Shown here piece after piece: positions 7,465 through 15,735 of a DNA stretch of 39,575 nucleotides. The notes below the pieces were generated by a model, which searched no databases, was not told the DNA's origin, and saw only the letters and a list, made by a program, of their open reading frames with translations. A program made the position numbers and the translations under genes. The DNA is from a virus. The DNA lies in the IMG/VR virus record IMGVR_UViG_3300046656_000146, positions 1-39,575 of that record, one strand, 5' to 3'. How positions within the stretch are numbered: position 1 is the stretch's first letter; every line of letters starts with the position of its first letter.

Positions 7465-8334
7465 TTACGAATACCATCTAATGGTGAATTGACCACTAGA
7501 ACCAGGCAACCCATTACTTCCAGTTCCACCACTGGAACCGCCAGAACCACCGCCTCCACCACCGCCACCGCCACTGCCCATATTATCAGCAATGCCGCCA
7601 GCTCCACTACAATTATCTCCATCTGTTATTTGGCCATCAGCTCCGTTGAAACCAGTGCCACCAGTGCCGTAAGGGCCACCAGCTCCACCGCCTCCACCGC
7701 CGCCACCTGGATAGAATGGCGAGCCTGAAGTAGCGCCATAAGTTCCACCAGAGCCCCCAGCAAAACCTTGAATAGAAGCTGCACCTTTACGAGTGACCTG
7801 CAAACCACCACCTTGAGCAGCAGTCCCTTCGCCACCGAAACCTGGACCGAAGACCAAGCTGACAATGTTACCTGATGCCCAAGAACCTGCCGTAGTTGGA
7901 GGTAATCTTTGGTCAGTTGGACTTCCACCTGGAGCTAATTTGTAAGCAGTTGAGCTGGTAGCTAAATCTCCACCCATACCACCTTGTGCGCCTTTGTATT
8001 GGCAAACAGTAGTAAGTCCTGGGAAAGTTCGCATAAGAGTGTTTCCACCGTTGGTTCCCTGATCACCAGAGCCTGTTCCACCTGCTCCACCTGTTCCACC
8101 AGCTCCAAGATTAATCCAATAGACTTGTCCTGGAATAGTAGTTACAAAGCTTCTTTGCAATAAAGCTCCGCCGCCACCGCCGCCCCCAGATGAATATTGG
8201 GTAGTTGCCGTGCCACCTTGCGCACCTCCACCACCACCTCCACCGCCACCGCAGCCTTCAGTTTCAACTCGATAGACTCCAGCCGGGCAGGTAAAATAAC
8301 CATCAGCTAAAAAGATTTTTTCATGAATACTCAT
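7465..8334 (-). CDS. Glycine-rich tail adhesin paralogue A
   Basis: 289 residues. It starts MSIHEKIFLADGYFTCPAG, runs into VETEGCGGGG and many Gly clusters, and ends with SSGQFTIRWYS. The plan is that of the two paralogues after the large fibre, but with a different head and tail, so it is an older copy or a different adhesin. It lies between the small octapeptide-repeat fibre and the large fibre. Likely a distal tail component that contacts the host. Confidence 0.72.
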   Translation of the reverse strand: MSIHEKIFLADGYFTCPAGVYRVETEGCGGGGGGGGGAQGGTATTQYSSGGGGGGGALLQRSFVTTIPGQVYWINLGAGGTGGAGGTGSGDQGTNGGNTLMRTFPGLTTVCQYKGAQGGMGGDLATSSTAYKLAPGGSPTDQRLPPTTAGSWASGNIVSLVFGPGFGGEGTAAQGGGLQVTRKGAASIQGFAGGSGGTYGATSGSPFYPGGGGGGGGAGGPYGTGGTGFNGADGQITDGDNCSGAGGIADNMGSGGGGGGGGGSGGSSGGTGSNGLPGSSGQFTIRWYS

Positions 8335-8349
8335 TCTATTTCCCTATTC

Positions 8350-9006
8350 TTATGAAGTCGATAAAATCCACCAGTTAGAACTTGCATCAGCAAAGAGTTC
8401 TAATCCCTGACCATTGGCATCCATAACATAATCATTAGTTAGACCACCAATTGTTTCTGTGGAAGGGGTTGCAATGGTGATGTTATTAGTGGCTGCATTG
8501 CCGCCAATATCTACAAACTTGAATACTCTTCCATTTTGTGTAGCTGGGAGTGTGAAAGTAATTGCGTTGCTGGTAGTATCTACCAGAATAACAACTCCAG
8601 TGGTGGCGCTTAATGTATTAGGGCCAGTGCTAAAAGCATCAAGCTGTAATTTAACACAATCATATTTGGCACCAGTTAGAAGAGAAGTTGATCCTGAAGC
8701 AAGGGTGAAACTTCCACCAGAGGCAACTGTAAAACTAGAGCCAGATGAAATGGTTAGATTGGTTGAAACACCAGAGTTAATGGTGAAGGTTCCACCTGAA
8801 GAAACATCAAGTGTTCCACCTGATGCAATCTTAATCTCTCCACCACTCAACACATCAATTCTACCAGAGATACCGCCACCATTAGTAGCATTATCACCAG
8901 TCTTATCCAAGATACTTGGAAAGTTGTCATTGATGTAATTCATTGACTGTGATGGAATGGTTCCCTGATAAGCAAAAATTCCGGTGTATGGTTTATGGAA
9001 AGTCAT
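8350..9006 (-). CDS. Short tail fibre with octapeptide repeats
   Basis: 218 residues. Residues 53-110 hold about seven tandem 8-residue repeats of the type SGGxhxhx (SGGEIKIA, SGGTLDVS, SGGTFTIN and relatives), which would form a regular beta structure such as a beta-helix or triple-stranded shaft. Residues 137-218 are the fibre C-terminal domain shared with the large fibre: VILVDTTSN, QNGRVFKFVD, NNITIATPS and an NWWILSTS end. It directly follows the baseplate genes, so it may connect fibre to baseplate. Confidence 0.75.
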   Translation of the reverse strand: MTFHKPYTGIFAYQGTIPSQSMNYINDNFPSILDKTGDNATNGGGISGRIDVLSGGEIKIASGGTLDVSSGGTFTINSGVSTNLTISSGSSFTVASGGSFTLASGSTSLLTGAKYDCVKLQLDAFSTGPNTLSATTGVVILVDTTSNAITFTLPATQNGRVFKFVDIGGNAATNNITIATPSTETIGGLTNDYVMDANGQGLELFADASSNWWILSTS

Positions 9007-9014
9007 TTTTACCT

Positions 9015-9962
9015 TTATACATTAAAACAAGCATTATCAAGCACAAATGGTGAGTCCATTTGGATACCCAATAATCTATATCTACGATTAGTTATATTAT
9101 TTATGATTACTTCATAAACAGTTATCGAGGTGTCGCTATTGACATTAACGACATGATAAGTGTTAAGCTCCCCAGCATCATCCACCACTTCAATTGGCAT
9201 GAAGAATCCAAGTGACACATCTGACAAATCATCATTGAAAGTTGTTAGAACTCCAGTGATAGTATTGGTGCCGGCTGTGGCATTGATAACATTCCAGCCA
9301 GAGGCATAAGTGCCGTAACCATCATTGCCGGGATAAAGAAGCTGATAGTTTCGAGAAGCAATATCTGCTGGCAACCAAGGTTGAACGAAGTTTTTCCAAA
9401 GACTGACAGTATTTGAGAAAGCTGCAGTTAGCATTAGTGAATTATCTTGATTGTCTCTAGGCTGCCATACCCTTACTAATAGAGTAGATAATGGGCTAAA
9501 CCAGAAATATCCATCTGGCACCGGTGCCATTGTGGCTAGAGATTGAAGTTGTGGATCAATGTATTCTAAATCAATAAATACTTCACCTAAGATGACACTA
9601 ATATATCTATCTACCGCCGCAAAATTAGGGATAGTTCCAAAGACAGCTTCTTTTAATCCAACATAGGTTTGAATCTGTGGTAGGTTGTCTGGGACCAATC
9701 CATTACCCTGAGTAGCAATACTATAAATGGCACCAAATCTATCACCAAAGATGCTAATGCTATTTGGACTTAATTGATTACCCATTAGTTTAACAAAGTT
9801 GAAGGCTGCATTGAATGCCTTCGCTATTGCGAACGCCTCAATCCAAGCTAAGCTCCCCTGTTCGGCGGAAATAGCTGAGCCCATTCCCAACAGTTGATCT
9901 GTTAGAAATAGTTCCAAATTGCTATTGTGCTCAGCCGAGCCGCTCAGATAAAGGGTGCTCAT
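9015..9962 (-). CDS. Distal baseplate / tail protein after gpJ-like
   Basis: 315 residues from ATG 9962, which overlaps the stop of the upstream gene (TAATG). The middle is helical with SLAWIEAFAIAKAF and LEYIDPQLQ; the C-terminal third is a beta domain with a TNTITGVLTTF strand pattern. By position, after the gp46-like and gpJ-like wedge genes and before the fibres, it is where Mu-like phages place gp48-type proteins that link baseplate and fibres. I do not see enough similarity to name it. Confidence 0.6.
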   Translation of the reverse strand: MSTLYLSGSAEHNSNLELFLTDQLLGMGSAISAEQGSLAWIEAFAIAKAFNAAFNFVKLMGNQLSPNSISIFGDRFGAIYSIATQGNGLVPDNLPQIQTYVGLKEAVFGTIPNFAAVDRYISVILGEVFIDLEYIDPQLQSLATMAPVPDGYFWFSPLSTLLVRVWQPRDNQDNSLMLTAAFSNTVSLWKNFVQPWLPADIASRNYQLLYPGNDGYGTYASGWNVINATAGTNTITGVLTTFNDDLSDVSLGFFMPIEVVDDAGELNTYHVVNVNSDTSITVYEVIINNITNRRYRLLGIQMDSPFVLDNACFNV

Positions 9963-10471
9963 TAATAGGCTCCCCAAACATCCACTGTTACGCCAGTGAA
10001 ATCACTCAAACCAGAAGCATTATATAGTGTTAGTGTTAAAACATTGGCGCTGGCCGTAACATGACCCGAAGCTATTGCGCCAGGGTTCTGAAGATTAACC
10101 CAACCTCTTGTAAAATTGACAGAGTGTGTATTAAAATTGCCGAACGAAGCATTATACTCATCGCTAACCACCGACGGCCAAGTAAAGGTATAAATTCCCG
10201 TGCTGACATGATGACAAACTGGGGCGGTGGTTGTAATGTTCCCCCATACAGAGGCATAGCTAACCAAAACTATGTATCCATCTGAGGGATCAAGAGTGGC
10301 TGTCAAAACGGCTCTCGGAACAGTTTGAGTTATTCCGGCAACATTACAAAAAGCTGGAGCAATAAGTGGATTAGACCAATCGGTAGTAGGGTCAGCGGGA
10401 GGCAAATTCTGATAGTCTATTTTTGAAAGGGCGCCGTATGTGGAACCCGAGTCCTTGTCTGGTAAAGTCAT
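9962..10471 (-). CDS. Beta-rich baseplate-associated protein
   Basis: 169 residues, mostly beta with many Thr, Ser, Asn and aromatic residues, ending TVDVWGAY. It follows the gpJ-like wedge protein and overlaps the next gene by one base. It could be a fibre-attachment or baseplate-rim protein. There is no membrane segment or catalytic motif. Family not recognised. Confidence 0.6.
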   Translation of the reverse strand: MTLPDKDSGSTYGALSKIDYQNLPPADPTTDWSNPLIAPAFCNVAGITQTVPRAVLTATLDPSDGYIVLVSYASVWGNITTTAPVCHHVSTGIYTFTWPSVVSDEYNASFGNFNTHSVNFTRGWVNLQNPGAIASGHVTASANVLTLTLYNASGLSDFTGVTVDVWGAY

Positions 10472-10482
10472 TTATTTCTCCG

Positions 10483-12117
10483 TTATGGCTGGCTATTGTA
10501 AAAGGCCAGATGGCGCGGTATCCAAATTTGTGGTGGCGCTGCAACTGGTGGTGCAGATTGTCCAGTGCTATTATATAGAAACTGAGCACTAAAAACTTCT
10601 GAGTTAATAGCGGTTAGATTCTGCAAGAATTGCGAACTAACATATGGTGGATAGTTAGAAGAAGCTGCGGGCTGTCTATTAGCACCAATCTGTAGCAAAC
10701 CCAATACACTAGTGACCTGTCCTGGCCCCAGAGCAGCGAATGATCCCATTACTGTGTCCAAATAGTTTTGAGCATTAATGGAAGCTGGAAAGATATAATC
10801 TCCAACTGCTACTTGAGTATTTCCATAATAATCAGATGAGCCACAGGTTAGTGGAGTGTCCAATGTAATGGTCCAAGTGTTATTAGCATTATCAGTAGCA
10901 GCTAATACTTTAGCTTGAACTACCTGCCATCCATTACCGGCGATACCGCTTCTGTTAATCCACTGAATTAAAGTCAATCCTGGGACTGGAACAGTGGTAG
11001 CATTGCTAGTGCTGGCGGCTTGCACCGTAATGACTGTGCTTGATGTTACCGCTGTGACTTGGCAATTGTTTGAAACAAAAGTTCCATCTGGGTTAGGCCA
11101 AGTGGTTCCCTGGAAATTCAACCATCCACCACCAGTTCCATTGACTGGGGAGCCGATTGGAAATGGAAGGGTTAATAAGAATGCCGCATCAGCGGGAGTG
11201 TTATTGATGGTAGTAACGAAAGTAGCATATGGATTAGAAACTCCGGCAGCTACCTGTCCATAAATTACAGAAGTATCATTGGAAAGATTATTTCCATAAT
11301 TCTGACTGAGAGAATTGTATGGGGAACTTCCACCATTTAGAGAAGTATTATCACTAGTCAAATGTGGAACATCTCTTCCAATATAATATCCATCGCTCTG
11401 ATATCCGGCCAATGCAATTAGCTGAGTTCCAGCGCCATTGAAATTGGAATATACAAATCCAGCTTCTACGATTGGATCAACGCTGGATGCCATATTGATG
11501 AGCTGCTGGAAGTTACCAGAACCAGGTGGGTTTTGGATAGTAGCATAAAGTCTGGCGCGGGCTTGAGCATCTGTCTCCAAATCAGAACCACCAGTTAGTG
11601 CTACGGAAACTGGAACAGTGTTCTGTGAAAGCGGTGGTGGTGAAACCCAAGTTAGGGTAGCTCCAATACCTAAATCTGTATTCTGCCCCTGATCAACTGC
11701 AATGACCGGAACATTTTGCCCATTTGCATAGACACCAGAAACAGAAACCATATAGGTGAGACTGTTCTGTCCAGTTAAGGTCATCCCAGAGTTCAAAGTC
11801 TGTGGAGCCGCAGTAATGAATTGGAAGAAGCCTTCTGCTGAGGTAGCCGCTTTTCTAACCAAACCATACTGGTTAAGAACACGATCAAGATCGTCTCCGG
11901 TAGCAGTATCTACCATACGAGCATCCATCTGCTGTTGCATGATGTTATACATTACGGCTAATTGCTGAGAAACAGCCGAGAACCTAATATAGACTTCAGA
12001 GTTGGGGTCAGCAGAGATATTTGGATAACCATTAGCTGCTGCCAAAGCCTTATAATGACTTAGCAATCCCTGAAGAATGGTTTCTGCGCTTGGTATGACG
12101 AATGATGAGACTGCCAT
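10483..12117 (-). CDS. Baseplate J-like protein (Mu gp47-like wedge)
   Basis: 544 residues from ATG 12117, just after the stop of the upstream gene; an in-frame start 69 bases earlier would lie inside that gene. The N-terminus has a helical SEVYIRFSAVSQQLAVMY stretch, then ATGDDLDRVLNQYGLVRKAA and TDAQARARLYATIQNPPGSG, the hallmark of the baseplate J family. These proteins form the wedges that control sheath contraction. The protein is longer than the usual 350-400 residues; the extra mass is a beta-rich central insert (about residues 210-420), perhaps a surface domain. Confidence 0.88.
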   Translation of the reverse strand: MAVSSFVIPSAETILQGLLSHYKALAAANGYPNISADPNSEVYIRFSAVSQQLAVMYNIMQQQMDARMVDTATGDDLDRVLNQYGLVRKAATSAEGFFQFITAAPQTLNSGMTLTGQNSLTYMVSVSGVYANGQNVPVIAVDQGQNTDLGIGATLTWVSPPPLSQNTVPVSVALTGGSDLETDAQARARLYATIQNPPGSGNFQQLINMASSVDPIVEAGFVYSNFNGAGTQLIALAGYQSDGYYIGRDVPHLTSDNTSLNGGSSPYNSLSQNYGNNLSNDTSVIYGQVAAGVSNPYATFVTTINNTPADAAFLLTLPFPIGSPVNGTGGGWLNFQGTTWPNPDGTFVSNNCQVTAVTSSTVITVQAASTSNATTVPVPGLTLIQWINRSGIAGNGWQVVQAKVLAATDNANNTWTITLDTPLTCGSSDYYGNTQVAVGDYIFPASINAQNYLDTVMGSFAALGPGQVTSVLGLLQIGANRQPAASSNYPPYVSSQFLQNLTAINSEVFSAQFLYNSTGQSAPPVAAPPQIWIPRHLAFYNSQP

Positions 12118-12119
12118 TG

Positions 12120-12587
12120 TTAAGTGCCTTGTGGTTGAACTGGAAGGGTGGTGGTTTGCTGAGTCTGTGTAGTATTTTCTGTCCAAAAGACTTGGATAAT
12201 AACCTGTCCTGGACCATTGAGAACTACATTAACTCCATTTAGAGAAATGCTTTTGTTGTTAATCAAATTAGCCAGTGCCAGTTTGACTGCGGCATTACAT
12301 TGATTGATGATGTTTGGCGTCACCAATTTGATGGTGAAGAACTGATTGCCTAAACCTTTTTGGGCGCTACTATCAAAATAGGTAAGTAGAGATAGATAGA
12401 CCTGCTGTTTGACAACATCCTGCCCTACGAAATGTCCATTATCAGCCAACACGAAATCACGAGTAACTGCATCAATCAATCGAGATGATTGAATTTGGTT
12501 ATTTGGATCGACATATTCACGACGATCTGGTGGCTGTGGAAATGGTGGGACTACTAGAGAAAGTCCATAAGGTAGTGGTAAAGTCAT
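12120..12587 (-). CDS. Baseplate protein, Mu gp46-like
   Basis: 155 residues from ATG 12587, which overlaps the upstream TGA as ATGA. The segment SRLIDAVTRDFVLADNGHF followed by VVKQQVYLSLLTYFDSSA has the pattern of the gp46 family of contractile-tail baseplates, and the next gene is the J-like wedge, the family's usual partner. A C-terminal Thr/Gln-rich tail follows. It probably sits at the inner wedge with the sheath initiator. Confidence 0.78.
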   Translation of the reverse strand: MTLPLPYGLSLVVPPFPQPPDRREYVDPNNQIQSSRLIDAVTRDFVLADNGHFVGQDVVKQQVYLSLLTYFDSSAQKGLGNQFFTIKLVTPNIINQCNAAVKLALANLINNKSISLNGVNVVLNGPGQVIIQVFWTENTTQTQQTTTLPVQPQGT

Positions 12588-12883
12588 GTAATGTTTCCAG
12601 TTCCAGTGCCCGATCCAGTTCCAGTGCAAGGGCCTCCGCCAGATGGTGCGATGATAGTTGCGACTCCAGCTAATGGCAAAGTGTCGGTAGTATTGACAAC
12701 CGCATTGGCAGTTATGTATTGTAAGATTTGAGCAGATATGATTGTCCAATTATCAATTTGAGCTTGCTTAGAGGCTAAATAAGACGCTAACTGGGCTGGG
12801 CTTGGATTGGTTGGAGGGTCAGGCAAACCAAGGGCTGCCGCAATCAATGCTCCAAGTGCTGCTCCCGATGTATCTAATGCCAT
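12584..12883 (-). CDS. Small virion protein between spike and gp46 genes
   Basis: 99 residues. The N-terminus is Ala/Gly-rich (TSGAALGALIAAALGLPDPP), followed by a helical part SPAQLASYLASKQAQIDNW, and it ends in a Gly/Thr-rich tail with SGGGPCTGTG. It is coupled to its neighbours by TAATG upstream and ATGA downstream. Probably a minor baseplate component; family not recognised. Confidence 0.6.
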   Translation of the reverse strand: MALDTSGAALGALIAAALGLPDPPTNPSPAQLASYLASKQAQIDNWTIISAQILQYITANAVVNTTDTLPLAGVATIIAPSGGGPCTGTGSGTGTGNIT

Positions 12884-13188
12884 TATTTATCTCCGCATTT
12901 GTGTAAGTGTTTGTGGAAAGTCTCATGATCTAAACAGCCACTCATATGATATTTTCCATCCATCCACCATTCAGCTACCTTCTGTTGTCCATCAGGTGCG
13001 CAGTGGAACATTCTAGCTGGCCCATCTTCACGATGTAGTTTGCCATTCTGATACCACTCTTGATGAGTTGGAGAAATGACGGCCGGACCATCTTCACGAT
13101 GAAGCACGCCTTTGAGGGTATGGATTTGGATTCCATTTCCATCATCATAAACTTGTGGTTTTTCTAGTTGAGTTAAATCAAGATACAT
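12883..13188 (-). CDS. LHREDGPA-repeat protein (MORN-like) in the baseplate region
   Basis: 101 residues with two clear copies of a 12-residue repeat, GVLHREDGPAVI (27-38) and GKLHREDGPARM (49-60), and a decayed third start at GKYH (78-81). Between them are EWYQNG and EWWMDG, the usual turn of this repeat. The repeat is known from scattered phage and giant-virus proteins and resembles MORN and YwqK-type repeats; its function is not established. The gene lies between the hydrophobic small gene and the 99-residue protein, in the middle of baseplate genes, with TAATG overlaps on both sides. Confidence 0.7.
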   Translation of the reverse strand: MYLDLTQLEKPQVYDDGNGIQIHTLKGVLHREDGPAVISPTHQEWYQNGKLHREDGPARMFHCAPDGQQKVAEWWMDGKYHMSGCLDHETFHKHLHKCGDK

Positions 13189-13463
13189 TAAAGTTGTGTT
13201 CCATTCATTGGGCAGTTAGGGATGTCTATCTCATCTAATACCGGCATAGCGGCAAGTATCAGGGCATTCAAAGCGGTAATTGCGGGGATTAGTAAAGCTG
13301 GCGGGATAGGTATAGCGATGGGTATTTGAAATGCTGGAAGCTTAATAGCACAACAAGTAATTCCAACTTGTCCAAAACTTAATTGCAAAGTGAATGCCAA
13401 GCTTGGTAGCAAAATGGGCGGTATTTGTGGTGGTGTTGGTAAGGCAAGATTAAGACAAGACAT
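13188..13463 (-). CDS. Small hydrophobic proline-rich protein next to the spike
   Basis: 91 residues, strongly hydrophobic and proline-rich (PTPPQIPPILLPSLAF, IPIAIPIPPALLIPAI), with cysteines at about 3, 37, 38 and 84. It immediately follows the spike gene. Position suggests a spike-tip or spike-chaperone protein, and the composition would also suit membrane interaction at DNA entry. Family not recognised. Confidence 0.6.
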   Translation of the reverse strand: MSCLNLALPTPPQIPPILLPSLAFTLQLSFGQVGITCCAIKLPAFQIPIAIPIPPALLIPAITALNALILAAMPVLDEIDIPNCPMNGTQL

Positions 13464-13464
13464 T

Positions 13465-14247
13465 TTACACCGCTATAAAGACATGGGTTGAAGCTGCTGC
13501 GGCCACTACGACTGCACCGACTCCGGCTCCCAAAATTGGAATGCCTGGAGCTACAACTGGGACTACGCCATAGATTGCTGGTAGATTGACCCCGGCAGTT
13601 GGGCCTAGCATAATAGAACCGCTATTGACTGTGACTGAGCCAGCAGTGATGGTAACAGAACTACCTACTACGGCGGCTAATGGTCCAGGTGCTGCGGTAG
13701 CATTTAGGTCAATTCTACCTCCAGTAGCATTGGAAACATGGAATCCAGTAGCATCGAAAGTAATCTTACCAAATGGAGCTTTGAAATACCAACCCGTAGG
13801 GGAAAGTGTCATTTCCATATTGTTGCCATCGGCATCACTGGTGACCAAGGTGACTGAACTATCATTCTTGAGCAATACCCTACCTTGTCCGGTTTGAGCA
13901 TATAAACATGTTTCACCTGGATTGATGTTGCCAGCTTGAGCTTGCGATCTTGTATCGCGGAAAGCAAAAGCGATATTCTGGTCATTGCGATTGAAATACA
14001 GACATTGGGCAGCATCAGTATTATTTGCTGTTTTTTGAGGTAACGCCGGAACGGAAATGATACCTGGTGTGCCCCACACTTCTGCTTGGGAGCTTTGAAC
14101 CTCTCCACTTTCAGCAAAACCTAAATTGACAGTGACACTACCATTGAGTTGGCTTGGAGAATTACTATTAGCTGCCGTTTCAGCAAAGACAACATCTGCA
14201 ACTCCAATAATTTCTCCGATAGCATTTAGTATTTGGTTATTAGGCAT
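13465..14247 (-). CDS. Baseplate spike protein, Mu gp45-like
   Basis: 260 residues. The core has FAFRDTRSQ and GETCLYAQTGQGRVLLKND, matching the OB-fold and beta-helix entry of the Mu gp45 family. Repetitive beta strands follow (VTITAGSVTVNSGSIML), then a hydrophobic, Ala/Val/Pro-rich C-terminus. It forms the membrane-piercing needle under the hub. It is placed between the hub gene and the small hydrophobic gene. Confidence 0.82.
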   Translation of the reverse strand: MPNNQILNAIGEIIGVADVVFAETAANSNSPSQLNGSVTVNLGFAESGEVQSSQAEVWGTPGIISVPALPQKTANNTDAAQCLYFNRNDQNIAFAFRDTRSQAQAGNINPGETCLYAQTGQGRVLLKNDSSVTLVTSDADGNNMEMTLSPTGWYFKAPFGKITFDATGFHVSNATGGRIDLNATAAPGPLAAVVGSSVTITAGSVTVNSGSIMLGPTAGVNLPAIYGVVPVVAPGIPILGAGVGAVVVAAAASTHVFIAV

Positions 14248-14250
14248 GAT

Positions 14251-15735
14251 TTATTTAGTTGGTTTATTATTGGGGAGTTTAAAAGCTTCATTATTAGATT
14301 TTGGTGCGGGCACGATAGGTAAAATATCATAGACATGAATATATGGTAGATTCAATGTTAATTTGGTTCTACAGCCGCCGTGCCTATCTCTCATCATCTC
14401 CACTTTACGAATCCAAAACTTACCATTAATACTTTTCTCTGGGTGAAAAGACTCATCCTGAACTTGAACCATTAGATTAGGTGCCCAGTAAGCGCCTTGC
14501 TGACTATGACCCTGTAATTCATATTCCAAAACGAAATATTGGTCTTGATAATGGGCCATCAATTCAGATGTATAGAACTTAAGTTCATCAGTAGTCTGAG
14601 CATTGTAATCAACCACATATTTTGGTCTTGACACATTAGTTTGCATATCTGCAATCGTTTGTGGAATGACATTGTATAAATCTTGATTTACTTCTAATAG
14701 AATGTATCCAGTAGTTCCACTCGTTAGATTTTCAACTGCTGCTTTGACATTGGGGATGGCATTAGCTAAAGATAGTTTGATACCTGGTTTTCTTTGATAA
14801 CCAGTGAATTCATTGATAACCATTACCTTCTGAGTAGATTTCTTGAAAGTTGGTCCGCCATGGCTACCCTCAGCGATAATGATACTTGGTTGGTCTTTGT
14901 AGTTAATAGTCATTCTTGAATCAAGAACATTACTATCCAAATTGCTAATAGCAAATCTTTTGATAGAAAATGGTGGATTATCATCTCTGTCATAAGTTGG
15001 AGGGCCAATGAAGATGGTTGTATAGCTACCTGGCAACATTTTGATTTGGCAGCCTGCGCGGGTGCAGATTCTCTTAGCATAGCCAAGATAGGTTTCACCT
15101 TTTTCTGGCTTTAACAAATGATCAAGGTTGTTCTTGAAATTTCTTGCTTGACCACGACCGGTCTTGCCCTTCTGCCTAATTCCAACACCAAATCCTGTGG
15201 CAGCAGTCAAACCTTTTCTATCATCATTGATGATGTAATCAGTAATACCAGGCGCTGATTGGAAAATAGTTTTGACTACTTTCTCAAGCGTATCAGTTGG
15301 TTTGAATTGATATGTCTGAATAACAGAATCATCACCAAGATTGGGATAGATGCTTGAATCTTCTAACAATCCAAGAATGTCTCTACCAGTGACGGTCATT
15401 CTCTTCCCACCAGAACGCTTAGGCATGATGTTGATTGTATCAACGAACCCTAATAGAATCTGTTGGCCAGATTGTTGCGCCTCAAATGATACCTTCATGC
15501 CTACCGCAATAGTGTCAAGCAATTGATCTGCCCTGTCATCTTCAAAATCTATTGAAAATGTATCTGGGCCACCGAAGAAATCTTTGGTAATACGATAAGA
15601 GGTGGCAACTAAATCATCTCCCCAATAAGCAGATGAACCATGGCCCTGAGAAAGGCTGGTGTCAAACTTAGCAATAATGACATCTTGTGAGCCATTATTG
15701 ACTGATTCTTGGAGAGTGAGCGTGTTACTGGTCAT
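14251..15735 (-). CDS. Baseplate hub protein, Mu gpP / phage late control D-like
   Basis: 494 residues. The N-terminal half has TFSIDFEDDRADQLLDTIAVG, MKVSFEAQ and ILLGFVDTI, then GKRMTVTGRDILGLLEDSS, the typical order of the hub family related to T4 gp27. A middle segment carries a KGETYLGYAKRICTRAGC domain. The product would form the trimeric ring joining tail tube and spike. It overlaps the upstream DNA-circulation gene by ATGA. Confidence 0.85.
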   Translation of the reverse strand: MTSNTLTLQESVNNGSQDVIIAKFDTSLSQGHGSSAYWGDDLVATSYRITKDFFGGPDTFSIDFEDDRADQLLDTIAVGMKVSFEAQQSGQQILLGFVDTINIMPKRSGGKRMTVTGRDILGLLEDSSIYPNLGDDSVIQTYQFKPTDTLEKVVKTIFQSAPGITDYIINDDRKGLTAATGFGVGIRQKGKTGRGQARNFKNNLDHLLKPEKGETYLGYAKRICTRAGCQIKMLPGSYTTIFIGPPTYDRDDNPPFSIKRFAISNLDSNVLDSRMTINYKDQPSIIIAEGSHGGPTFKKSTQKVMVINEFTGYQRKPGIKLSLANAIPNVKAAVENLTSGTTGYILLEVNQDLYNVIPQTIADMQTNVSRPKYVVDYNAQTTDELKFYTSELMAHYQDQYFVLEYELQGHSQQGAYWAPNLMVQVQDESFHPEKSINGKFWIRKVEMMRDRHGGCRTKLTLNLPYIHVYDILPIVPAPKSNNEAFKLPNNKPTK

